From contig JAWUZG010000084.1 in assembly GCA_036785705.1 (NCBI GenBank), positions 5,143,001-5,207,000 on the forward strand: 64,000 bases of DNA, given 5' to 3'. The DNA comes from Acanthornis magna (Eukaryota > Chordata > Aves > Passeriformes > Acanthizidae). The notes below the pieces were generated by a model. That model worked only from the letters and a program-made list of their open reading frames with translations. It had not been told where the DNA came from and did no database searches. The position numbers and the translations under genes are program-made. Position 1 is the stretch's first letter; every line of letters starts with the position of its first letter. Shown in pieces: positions 36,212-45,973 of the stretch.

Positions 36212-36298
36212 AGCATGCTGCAGTCCATGCTGAGGCTCAGCAGAGGCTTGGGGGGACAGTATCTCCTACTGAATCATTAAATCCTGCTGGAGCTTAAG

Positions 36299-36398
36299 GT
36301 ATTCCTTGGATAGGTCCCATCTGGTCCCGACCTGGTTTGACCCTACTTAATTTATGAGCTCGGATGGGATTGCTGCTGCCCAGGAATGATACTGTAGT
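36299..36398 (-). repeat. 5S rRNA-derived segment (5S pseudogene or 5S-headed SINE)
   Basis: Read on the minus strand it follows vertebrate 5S rRNA in order. The matches include a degenerate GATCTCGTCTGATCTC box, AAGTAGGGTCAAACCAGGT (5S: AAGCAGGGTCGGGCCTGGT), and GGAATACC near the 3' end. It is old and has no intact internal promoter that I would trust. It could be a plain pseudogene or the 5S head of an AmnSINE1-type element, whose remaining parts would lie at lower coordinates. Confidence 0.6.
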
Positions 36399-38725
36399 AA
36401 GCAAGAGGCTGCACTCTTAGGCTCCTGCCTTCCCCTACCCTTATAAAAGTCTTCTGCACTGAGGTACATAATTAGTAATGAAGGTTACCAAGGTGGATTT
36501 AGAGCACAGTCAGTGGAAAAGCAGCCTAGTTCCACTAAATCCCTAAAATATCATCTCTGTAATAGAGATCAAGATGTGTCTCATGTTTTAGCCAACTGCT
36601 TCTGGCTGCAGTCGCACACACTTTGTTTTTGGAAGATGCAAGCTCTAAGCACCTAATGCAAGGAGACTACAACTTTTAATGAATCAGGCCCTTGAGGTTT
36701 GCTTTTCACAATTAGTTTTGGAATGCAAAACACATAGTTAAATTAGATAATAATAATTCCCCAGTATCATCCAATTATAAATCTTAATATCTATAAAAGC
36801 CCCGCATGAAACAAGAGTTCTACATGACAAGCACAAAAGGATTTGCACTTGACTTTCTTTTAATCCAACATAAACAGGAGAATAATTCAATCAATCAGTT
36901 CAAACAAGTTCTTAAGCAAAAAATAAAAACTGTTATCCTAGAATGATAAACGGGGCTTTGAATACCATGTTATCTATGACTTCAGGAGAAAAAAAATCTA
37001 AGACAGTATGAGGAAAAGTAAGAACAATAGAACAGGATTAATTCAAGAAGCCTTAAAACCTGTACCAATATTTAAAATGCAAAACTTTTCATGTAAGAAT
37101 AAAAAAAAGGCATAAAAACCAACAATTTGCTCACAAAATGAATGTTACAGTAACACTAACATAAAATAGCTTCCTAATAAGCAATTTTGCAGATGTTATT
37201 TCTGCTCAGATCTCGTATTGATTCAAATAACCTTTACAATAATTAGCTGTAGCTCAAAAAAGGTAAACAAATCATGACAATATACAATTGTTCTGGACAA
37301 AAGATAGAGAGCACTTCAGTGTTTCTAGCCCTGATCTCCAATTTGCTTATTATTAGAGAAGACAGGAGTAAATACAAAAGCTGGCTATTTCAGCCAGGCA
37401 ATAGCTAATGCCAAGAAGAGAATGCGCATTCAAAGCTGTCCCAACTTGCTGCCTAATGAGTAGCAATTAATCCATCTTATTGTATTTCAAAATGCTGAAG
37501 ACTCCATTCACATCAAAGGGAATTTTTCAAGGCTTTTATCATTATTCATTTAAAAAAGTATAGAGCTATCTTTAGCATTTTATAATTGACAACAATATTT
37601 TCTTTTTATCCTAAATGCGGAATGTAGAACAATGGATTTAAAAACGTGTAATACATGTGAACTGTAGGCATTTTAATGTGGGGGTTTTTGTCTCTGTCTA
37701 ATTAATCTTGTACTATGAAAAAAATCTGATATGAAAGCCTAAGATAGATGTACACCCTGCTGTGAACACCTTTGCTCCCTGTTTATGTACAACTTCCAAT
37801 CCATCTTTTGTCTTGAATGGACAGAGGTGACTTTGGCTCCCTGTCAGTGCAAAGGTGGGAAATGCTGCGACCAGACACTATGGACTGGTGCATTTGACAC
37901 AGAAACACAATACTGGAGTGTAAAAATTCTGCTTTGCCTCCTCCAGCCTCTGCATGAGAGGAAATGCCATGAAGAGGAGTCGCCTTTCAGATCTGTCTCC
38001 AAGGACAACTTTATCTCAGCCTCTCTTCCCGTTTTTGTGAGATTAAATTTCTCTAACTTCAGGAAGATTTTAATAACCTCAGTACATTAAGATTAAAATC
38101 TCTAAAACAGGAGTATTTTCCTTCTGTAAAAAGAATTAAAATGTATGACATCCCTGGAAGGGCTGAGGGGACATTCTTTACTGGTGGTCTTGAAAGGCAG
38201 CAATAGCATTTATGGGTGAAACTTCACTTTCTTGCAGGCTGAGGATCTATCCATCCACAGTGACTGCAGGCACTCCTCATCGAAGAAAAGGGACTTTGCT
38301 GGACCAAGCCGACTTTATGGCAGGCAGGTGAGATTTCAGCCTCTTAGGTAAGCTTCCAATGCCATGGGTGCAGATAGCTCTGAAATCCTTTCATCCACTT
38401 GGATTTTTGCAGAAAATAAACACAAGAAGATTTGCCCAAGTCCTCTCCTCTCCCTGAGCAGGTTTCAGACCAGACCAAGGCAGGACAGTGAGATCTCTTG
38501 GTACAAGATAAACTCAGCAGGTACTTGGAGAACAAGGGTCATTTGTTCATCAAACTACAAGGCCAGGAGCTGGGGCAGATCAGGTCAGACTCATCTCAAA
38601 AGAATATTGACACCAGATGCACGTGGGATTTTTTTAAAGTAGTAATTGCTTGCCTGGATGCCACCAATCACAGGTTTTACAAGTGGCAGCTCACTGTTGA
38701 AAAGGTGAATTGGCCTGGGTGGGAA

Positions 38726-39078
38726 ACACAGAATCATAGAATGGTTTGGGTTGGAAAGGACCTTAAAGACCATCTAGTTCCTACCCCACTACTAGTGGGA
38801 TTTTTTTTTACAAGGTAACGCCCACTAGACCAGGTTGCTCTGAGCACCACCCAGCCTGGCCTTGAAAACTGCCATGGATGAGGCACCCACAACTTCTCTG
38901 AGTACCCTCTTCCAGTGCCTCACCACCCTCACAGTAATTTTTTTCCTAATATCCAATCTAAACCTACTCTCTTTCAGTCTGAAGCCATTCCCCCTTGTTC
39001 TGCCACTACACGCTCCTGTAAAAAGCCACTCATGTAAAAAACTGCGCTTCTCATCTTCTCCTTAGTCACCCCTTCCAG
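38726..39078 (-). mobile_element. CR1 LINE 3' fragment (minus orientation)
   Basis: ACAGAATCATAGAATGGTTT, GGGTTGGAAAGGACCTTAAA and GACCATCTAGTTCC are the reverse complement of the avian CR1 3' end. They are followed by CACTAGACCAGGTTGCTC, CAGCCTGGCCTTGAAAACT, CAGTGCCTCACCACCCTC and CTAATATCCAATCTAAACCT. About 350 bp remain, in the same orientation as TEAD1. It is one of the least diverged CR1 copies in the window. Confidence 0.92.
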
Positions 39079-39284
39079 GTGAAAGTCACACCCTACCAGG
39101 GAATGCAGACAGCACCCACTCTAGTTCAGCAACAGCCCATCATCTTCCTGAGGATATTGATGGGGCAACTCAGGCTGCTGCCAAAATGGTCCCCATTGAA
39201 ACCACGAGCACTCAGAGGTGCTGGAATGTATCCACCTTGTCTTCCTTTTGCACCAGTGACGTTCTTCTCAGGCAGCTTTTAAAG

Positions 39285-39379
39285 TCCTCTGCAAACTGCT
39301 TTAGCAGCGGGAAGTTGGACTAAATGAAATCCGGAGGTCTTTCAATCCCAACAAATCCATGATTCTGAGCGATTCTGTG
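39285..39379 (+). mobile_element. CR1 LINE 3' end (plus orientation)
   Basis: CTCTGCAAACTGCTTTAGCA, then GTTGGACTAAATGAAATCC, GGAGGTCTTTCAATCCCAAC and a CCATGATTCTGAGCGATTCTGTG tail-type repeat. This is a CR1 3' terminus on the opposite strand to the copy ending near 39078. Confidence 0.85.
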
Positions 39380-40887
39380 TGACAGTGGACCATACAGGTG
39401 GTTCAATACAGGAATAATCAGAAAAATGGACAGTAGCACTAACAAAATGTCTGGAGAAGCAAAGTTCCTTCTCAGGTTCAAAATCAGCAGCTTCTACCCA
39501 CTTCCAGGGAGTAATTGTAGCAGGCAAGAAGAATGAGAGCTGTCTTCTTCCTGAGGCAGCTGCCTTATGGCACCTTCTTACATCAAAGTTTCCTCTGTTC
39601 CATGTGGGGAGGAACAGGCCTGTGGGAGGCTGCTCCTTCTCCAGAGGGACCTGTGCAAGGGGCAGGTGTCATGTCACGGCTCCTTGTTTGCTGAGTCCAA
39701 CAGTGGCAAGGAAAAGATGAGGGGGATGTGGAGAGCCTGGCTCCCTCACCCTTCCTGGGCACTCTTTAGTTACTCCTGTGGAGTGACTAGGGCTGTGTCA
39801 GGGCTCCTGAGGGAGCTAATCCCATGGGGGCTCAGGAGCAGGGGTATGACAAGCAGCCTGGGTTGTCCCAGGCCAGCAAGACCCACCGGGGAAGGACTGG
39901 AGTAGCTTTTGTCAGCAAGGCCAGGGGCCAGCAAACCTCTGTCACCTGTGTGCATTCTGTCCCCACCATCATGCTGCAGAGAATTGATGAAAATACCCCT
40001 GCAGAGCATGGAGCTGGGGAATCTTCCTGAAGCCATCAATTCCCAGCAGGGAAGATGCAGCTGATGGACAGGTGGGAAAGGGCAAAAAGGTATGAAGCCC
40101 TTACAAAATACTTTGTTGTCCAAACAGATCTTTCCTTCTTCAGTCGACTCCTTAAAACAAAAATTACATCCAGACCTCTATTTGCAGCAAATGTCATCTA
40201 GACTAGATGAAATATTCTTAGGGTTTGGCTACCTCTTTCTCCTTTGGAAAGCTTCAATAAAAATCAGACAGCAGGTGCAGTAGTTAAAAATGCTTTTTGC
40301 TTTGTAAGTTTCTTCATATTTTAAGGTATTTTGCTCATTCACAAAGGGAAATATTTTAGAACGGTAAATCTAATAACTGTGTTGGGCTCCTAGGCCTGTA
40401 TTTGGTACCTACATGGGCTTCCTGATTTTTGCAGCCCTGAGCTCTCACCAGTCCTCTAAAACTCCAAGAGTAGCTGGTGCTGAGCACCTCTGGAAGCAAG
40501 GCCACCTACTTACATACTTAATTTTAGGCATCAAGGCTTGACAATTTGAGCTTAAAATGCTACATATCTCTGTATTATTGCACCCTGGGTTAAAAAGCAG
40601 TACGTTTAAGTTTTCTTAGTCGTTCTTTACGAACCCCAACTGCTCAGCCAGTGCAGCTAAAAAGCCAGCCACCAACAGCCAGACAAGCTTGCCAGCATGC
40701 TGCCCATGAAAAACCCAGTGCTTCTGTCAGGGAGGCCTGTTACAAAGCCAGGCTGTTATTCCTGCGCTGCAGTTCAAGAATGAGGGGAAGCGTCTGCAGC
40801 GCTCACCACTCAGGGCTGGGAAATTACTTCCCGAAATGTTTTGCTTCCCAGCTAGAACAAAAACATGATTTGTTCTCATCTGGGTGA

Positions 40888-40948
40888 AGAAAAAGAAAAG
40901 AAAAATCCACTCACATTAAAAAGAAAAAAAAGAAAAAAAAAAGAGGGA
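40888..40948. repeat. A/G-rich low-complexity tract
   Basis: GAAAAAGAAAAGAAAAA-type purine runs, a pyrimidine tract on the TEAD1 transcript, about 1 kb downstream of the alternative exon at 41878. Confidence 0.8.
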
Positions 40949-41877
40949 AGTAAAAGATTTATGAGCTCCTTCGCTCTTTATTAAAAAAAAGACAAATTGA
41001 CAGCAAAAAGTGCAAAAGTCCCTCTTCCACTTTTAAATAGTGTGAAAAAATCTCAAAAAAATCTCCAGATCTCTGCTGGAAAACTTGAAAAAACAAGCAA
41101 TCCAAGAAACCCCTATTAAACATTTCCAAGAGGTTCTTTTTAGCCTTAGACTATATTTTATGGAAGGCAGGGGAAATGGGGACATGTACAATTCATCATG
41201 TCAGATTAAGCAAACATACTTAATATTCCCTGAACAGGACTCTGACTGAGGCTCTCCAAAGATTAAATGTCAATAAGTTACTTTTAAAAAAATTAAATTT
41301 CAGGGAATCTTGTAAATAGTGCGTAACTTGAGGTGATACTAGATTGTACTCTAGAAACACCTTAGAGTTAGAGCAATCTGGATAAGATGTGCTCTCTGGC
41401 ACTTGGAATAAATGATCTGGTTTAAATATTCTTGATAGCAATTCAGAAGTACAGACAAAAATCATTTGGGAATGGAAAATAATTACCCCAATTACCCCTC
41501 TGGAAAAAGAAAAAGAAAAAAAAAAAAGATAAAAAGCATCTATATAACTGTGCAAAACCCCTGTGCATTTAAGTACACTCCTACTACTCAACTGTTGAAA
41601 AGTAAAACAAAAAATAGCCTAACGGGTTAAAAATCAGGTTTAGGTGCTGAGCTGTTACAAAGAGGAGTTCGCTTTGCATTTGGACAGTGTTAAAACAACG
41701 TTTTTAATGTGGATGCTAGTGCAGAACCCGGGGATTAAACACAAAGAGACGCAGACAGCTCCCACATGCAGGAAAAGGAGGTTACAGGCACAGCAGCCCC
41801 AGCGCTCGCCCATCACCACGGGGAGGAGGAAGGGACAGGCATAGCAACCACAAGCCCAAAAGCAGAAAAGCGCATAC

Positions 41878-41940
41878 CTTCAGCTTGGAATGAAAATCAC
41901 GAGATTTCCTTCTGGCAAGAACCTGAATGTGACTAGACAC
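41878..41940 (-). CDS. TEAD1: TEAD1 alternative exon A: canonical recognition-helix end with RRKSR (Ser102)
   Basis: This 63-nt exon encodes 21 residues starting VSSHIQVLARRKSRDFHSK and ending LK, equivalent to human residues 90-110, both ends in phase 0. It covers the DNA-recognition helix 3 of the TEA domain and the basic nuclear-localisation stretch. RRKS contains the serine equivalent to human Ser102, reported as a protein kinase A site that lowers DNA binding. The acceptor has a strong pyrimidine tract (CCTCCCTTCCCCTACCCTGCAG region) and the donor is GTATGC. A paralogous exon of the same length lies 88 nt upstream, so this is one member of an alternative pair. This is the version in the standard protein. 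Confidence 0.96.
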
Positions 41941-42028
41941 CTGCAGGGTAGGGGAAGGGAGGAAACAAAGGAAAAGCCTGTAACCATGGAGATGAAAAGC
42001 CCCCTACAACTGGGCAAGCCAAACGTAC
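41941..42028 (-). other. TEAD1: 88-nt intron between the tandem alternative exons
   Basis: It runs from donor GTACGT to acceptor CTGCAG. Candidate branch adenosines (in TTCATCT and GGTTACAGG) fall only about 36 and 48 nt from the donor. That is near or below the spacing usually needed for splicing, which would favour mutually exclusive use of the flanking exons. Confidence 0.75.
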
Positions 42029-42091
42029 CTTAATGGCGGCTTGAATTTCTCGAACTTTCTTTCTTGCTAAGACCTGTATGTGACTAGACAC
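42029..42091 (-). CDS. TEAD1: TEAD1 alternative exon B: recognition-helix end with RKKVRE, no Ser102
   Basis: This 63-nt exon encodes 21 residues: VSSHIQVLARKKVREIQAAI and K. It is homologous to the exon at 41878-41940, identical in its first 10 residues but with RKKVREIQAAIK in place of RRKSRDFHSKLK. Splice sites are TGTAG before GTG and donor GTACGT, both phase 0. It keeps the recognition helix but replaces the PKA-site serine with valine and loses the second serine. The KKVRE form resembles the constitutive sequence of TEAD3. The upstream intron holds a long U-rich tract (reverse of 42100-42230) and a poor pyrimidine stretch right at the acceptor, as expected of a regulated exon. Confidence 0.9.
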
Positions 42092-44839
42092 CTACATTGT
42101 TCAGGTTTATAGGGGAAAAAAAAACAACAAACGAAAGAAAAACAAAAAGCAAATCAAATTTTAAATGTCTATTTTTTTCTCAAAAAAAAAAAAAAAAAAC
42201 AAACAAAAAAACAAAAAAACAAAAAAAAACCCCAACTTTTCTGAGGGGAGGAAGTTATTTGCATCTTCAATAAGCTCTGCTGTTAAGAGATACCACATTC
42301 CCAGCCAGATACCAAGCTCTTAGCACTGAGGCTTAACAATACAGGTCATCACTGCAGTGACTTGATCAAGGAAATAAAAAGAAAAAAAAGAGAAAGGAAA
42401 AAAAGTGTAACCCACCAGGTTGTGCATTCAGCTACAAGAGAAAAGACACAGTTCACAGTTGGATGCAGCCCACATGCTTTGGTACTGATCCCATCCATGC
42501 CCAGGCCCTGAGCTCTGATGTGGGAAGCCCACAGGATTTCTACCCCATCTGCTGGGGATGCAGATGCCCACTCTGACCATTTGCCACTAGGCTTGAGACA
42601 TAACTTGGCACCAAGAAATTTAATTCGTTATTTATTGTGCTCTGCAGCTCCAATGAGGAGACTCAGGCTGCATTTTGACTCCACCGAAATGCTTTAAATT
42701 CTGGCACAAACGATAAAATCCTGGCACAACACAGGTCCCTGAACCCCTGCTGGTTTCCTTGGTAATCTCAGCATCAAGTCTGTTCACAAAACACTCATGT
42801 AACTGGGGATCAGGACCTTGACATCAGCTTGAGTGATGCCCAGGTCTGGCCCATGGATGTTTTGCTCAGAAATTTGTGCAAACCCAGTCCTGCACTAGAC
42901 CAGTTATCGGTCAGAAGTTGTTGCCTGTGTAGTGAAGGGTCTGGGCCCAAATTCACACTCCTGTTTACCCAGGGGCATACTGAAATCCATGCTGCTGCTG
43001 ATGAGAGTTTAATGATGCTGCCCAGCATTGCTTGGTAGTGCTCAGCATCCTTCAGCCTTCTGTGCGAAGGTTTAAAACCTGCAGTGATGGCACAAACCAC
43101 TAAAGAGAAATCTCTTATTCTTGTTTGACCCAGGACATACCATATCAAGTGGTGCACATTTTTCCTACATTAGTTACAACTCCTGTCTGGGAAAGAACAA
43201 AGCAAAAGAAAAGGAGAAACAATGGTTCCCTCCCTCTGTAAGACTATTCTGTGACAATAGTACCAAAAAGCCTTTATTTTAGTAGGGAAACAAACAGTGA
43301 GACATCAATGAGCACAGTCCCTGAAGGCCACCTTCGAGAAGCAACTCAGGAACCAGTCTGCAGCAATTCAGAGTTATACTGTTGTTCACTGAATAATTTT
43401 GCAGCCAAACACCTAGACTGAGTTTTCACACATGTTCATTTGTTTTGCTTTCAGTGGAATATTAGTGGTGTTAAAAGTTATACAAGAAGCACAATCGTAA
43501 CATTTAATTGCTCAGTTAAAACTCCAAAGTAGCAACAAACAAACTTTTTAAAGCACTCAGTCTAAAGTGATTTATGAATCACTACAGAGGGATGTACAAG
43601 GACAGAGGCAGGCATCACTACATGTAAGCCACCACAGCCCTCCTGCTTTCTTGACACATGCTGGCCAAGGATCAAACCCCAAGCTCTGCATTTTGACTCC
43701 TGAGGCAACTTTAGGATCCCAGCATAACCTCTGACTTCTGGAGGCAGGGCAGAACTGGGGGTTCTGTCTTCAGTTTGTGATTTCTTTGCCAATCTTTGGT
43801 TTGTTCCTTTCCCACATGCTGCAGTTCACCTACTTCCTCCTGCCTTTTTTCACCCCTCGTACACACGCTTTCGTCCTTGGAGACAAGGGACTCCACCCAG
43901 GGCAAAACAGCACCCAAAGTGCTTCAAATCCCAGCGCTGGCAGCTTTGTGTGACCCAGTGCCACCTTTCCCTGCACTGCAGAACATGCAGAGCATGCAAG
44001 TGTGCAAGCCTCTGCTCTCCCTTTGTCACACACATGCAGGGGGACAAGGGGACTCTCACACCTGATGTTAAAGCGAGGGGCTCTGCCATTTCTGAAGCAT
44101 TTTACTGCATTTAAACAATGCAGTAGCCACTGCATAAACTACACTCCATAAACTGTGCCTTCTGCAAGGCTGTTGATGGATGTTACTATTATAAATTAAA
44201 GTATTTAGTCATATGAGATAAATTAATGATTACGTGGTAATAATCTAAAAAAAACTTGAGATGGTTTTAGGGTTTATTCTGACTCTTCGATGAATAAAAT
44301 CACATCATGGTCAAAGATCAGGAGCCTGAAGGCCCTTGGGGGACTTTAAAAATTATTCTTATATCCTGTTGCAACTACTGGCCATGAGCTGAGAGCATGA
44401 TTATGATCACTTCTGCTACATTATTTTTATTTATTTACCTCTCATATCCAAGAATTATAACCTCTGTTATATAGGCAAATTCTCTTAACTTTTAAGAAGT
44501 TCCATTATTCACCATCTCAAAATAATAACTATATTCTGTGGTTATATTACAATATTATATTGAGAAATAAGGCACAATGCTTTATGTTTTTGTTTCAACT
44601 TTTGAATTTTTTTATAAAATATGGGGGGATAATAGCTTCACGTACAGATAGATTAATAAAAAATGAATCCTCAAACCACCACAATATAAACCCCAAAGTT
44701 TTAAATATTCTCTAAACAGCATGTTTAGTGAAGTCAATACATCATCTCATCAGAGCTGAAGCACAGACAGCCACTGCAGCCAAAAATGCCATGTTTTGTC
44801 ATTCACTGACATGCATACTTCCCCACTGGGTTATTTTAC
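42092..44839 (-). other. TEAD1: TEAD1 intron upstream of the alternative pair (2.7 kb)
   Basis: It has donor GTAAAA and acceptor TGTAG. The last 140 nt before exon B are very U-rich on the transcript. No further exon or repeat is recognised; the region 44400-44720 is AT-rich. Confidence 0.85.
42182..42230 (-). promoter_or_regulatory. TEAD1: Long U-rich tract upstream of alternative exon B
   Basis: The plus strand has A18 followed by CAAACAAAAAAA-type units, so the transcript carries U-runs broken by single G residues, 91-139 nt upstream of the exon B acceptor. Further U-rich blocks fill 42117-42150. Such tracts bind TIA1, CELF, PTB or ELAV-type splicing factors. A regulatory role is inferred from position only; it may be simple low-complexity DNA. 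Confidence 0.45.
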
Positions 44840-44904
44840 CTGCTTCCTGGTCCGTGTCTTCCCTGTTCTAAGTTTGATGTATCTGGCTATCAATTCATTC
44901 CTAC
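44840..44904 (-). CDS. TEAD1: TEAD1 TEA-domain exon (helix 2 to start of helix 3)
   Basis: This 65-nt exon supplies two bases of a glycine codon, then RNELIARYIKLRTGKTRTRK and Q, equivalent to human residues 68-89. The acceptor is TTCTTTGTTTCAG and the donor is GTAAAA, ending in phase 0. The segment is the most conserved part of the TEA/ATTS DNA-binding domain, running through helix 2 and the basic KTRTRKQ stretch that also serves nuclear import. It is the most 5' coding exon in the window. The exon with WSPDIEQSF and the initiator were not found up to base 64000. Confidence 0.97.
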
Positions 44905-45873
44905 CTGAAACAAAGAAAAATTCATGGTAAGGGACAAGCAGCATCACACCCAGAAACTGCATCAAAACGTCACATTTAAACACACGAGCTCCACGTGTAT
45001 CAGGTTTATGCTTTCTTACACCTACTCCACTTCTCTTTGCAAACAATTTACCAGTATTTCTCATTGCTCACCAGGGTTTCTTTTCCATCTCTTTGACAGG
45101 CATTGCATGTGCCACAGGAACTATGTAGAGGACCATGAGCTCAGCGTTTCCCCACCAAAGTTCTGCAGCTGTTTGCAGGCACAGCGGCACCTCCTGGGCC
45201 AGCAGCAGTGCCCAGCACAATCTCTCACTGCAGAACCTCCCATGCTGGGGCTGACACAAGGTCTCGGCTCCTCTGGTTTTGCTTCCAACTACTCCAGGTG
45301 GTGTTTTCCCCCCCTGGAGACCTTTGGGGAGGAGTGGCTGCTCTTGAGAAGGTTGTGTGCTACCTGAGCCTAAGTGCCAGTGACTCAGAGGTTACAGCTT
45401 CTCTCCAAGCTTTAATTCTGCAAGGAAGGCAGCAAAATCTGTCCTCCCTGATGGAAAGCCTCCTCCAGTGATGGAAATCTCTGTCCCAGTTCAGCAGGTT
45501 ATCAATCACACCCTTAACTCTACTCACAAGAGTGGCTGCCCTGCGGTGCCAAAGGTCCTGTGGGAATGGGGCTGATCAACACGGTGGTTTGTTATTCAGA
45601 GCTCTATTTCTCTTGGAAATGTGAAATACTTCCACGTCTCTAAAATGGCTATTTGACTCTTCTTCAGTCACACATTATGCTACCTAATGCAAACTAACAT
45701 TTTCTATCCAAATAATTTCCTTCCTAAGTACTGCTGACATGGAAGGTAACACAAGTTTTATGTGGTGTCCTGTTTATTTTAACTGCATATTATGTTACTT
45801 CTCCATGAGTTGTAATAACTTAAATATACTTGTTCAACAAGTCCTAAGATATGGAGCTATTTGCATTCAGCAC

Positions 45874-45973
45874 AGGGGAAAAGCAGCCTGTATGTAGAAA
45901 ATGAGAAAACTGATTTAGCAGCAAGGGGAAAAGCAGCCTGTATGTAGAAAATGAGAAAACTGATTTAGCAGCA
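45874..45973. repeat. Perfect 50-bp tandem duplication (2.0 copies)
   Basis: The unit starting AGGGGAAAAGCAGCCTGTAT occupies 45874-45923 and repeats without a mismatch at 45924-45973. Exact identity in intronic DNA implies a recent event, a polymorphism or an assembly artefact. Confidence 0.95.

Larger units (their letters stand above)
33445..41877 (-). other. TEAD1: TEAD1 intron (8.4 kb)
   Basis: It holds a degenerate 55-bp tandem repeat at 33687-33796, an ancient palindromic repeat and a 5S rRNA-derived segment at 36114-36398, and two CR1 pieces in opposite orientations at 38726-39379. An A/G-rich tract lies at 40888-40948. No further exon is seen. Confidence 0.82.
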
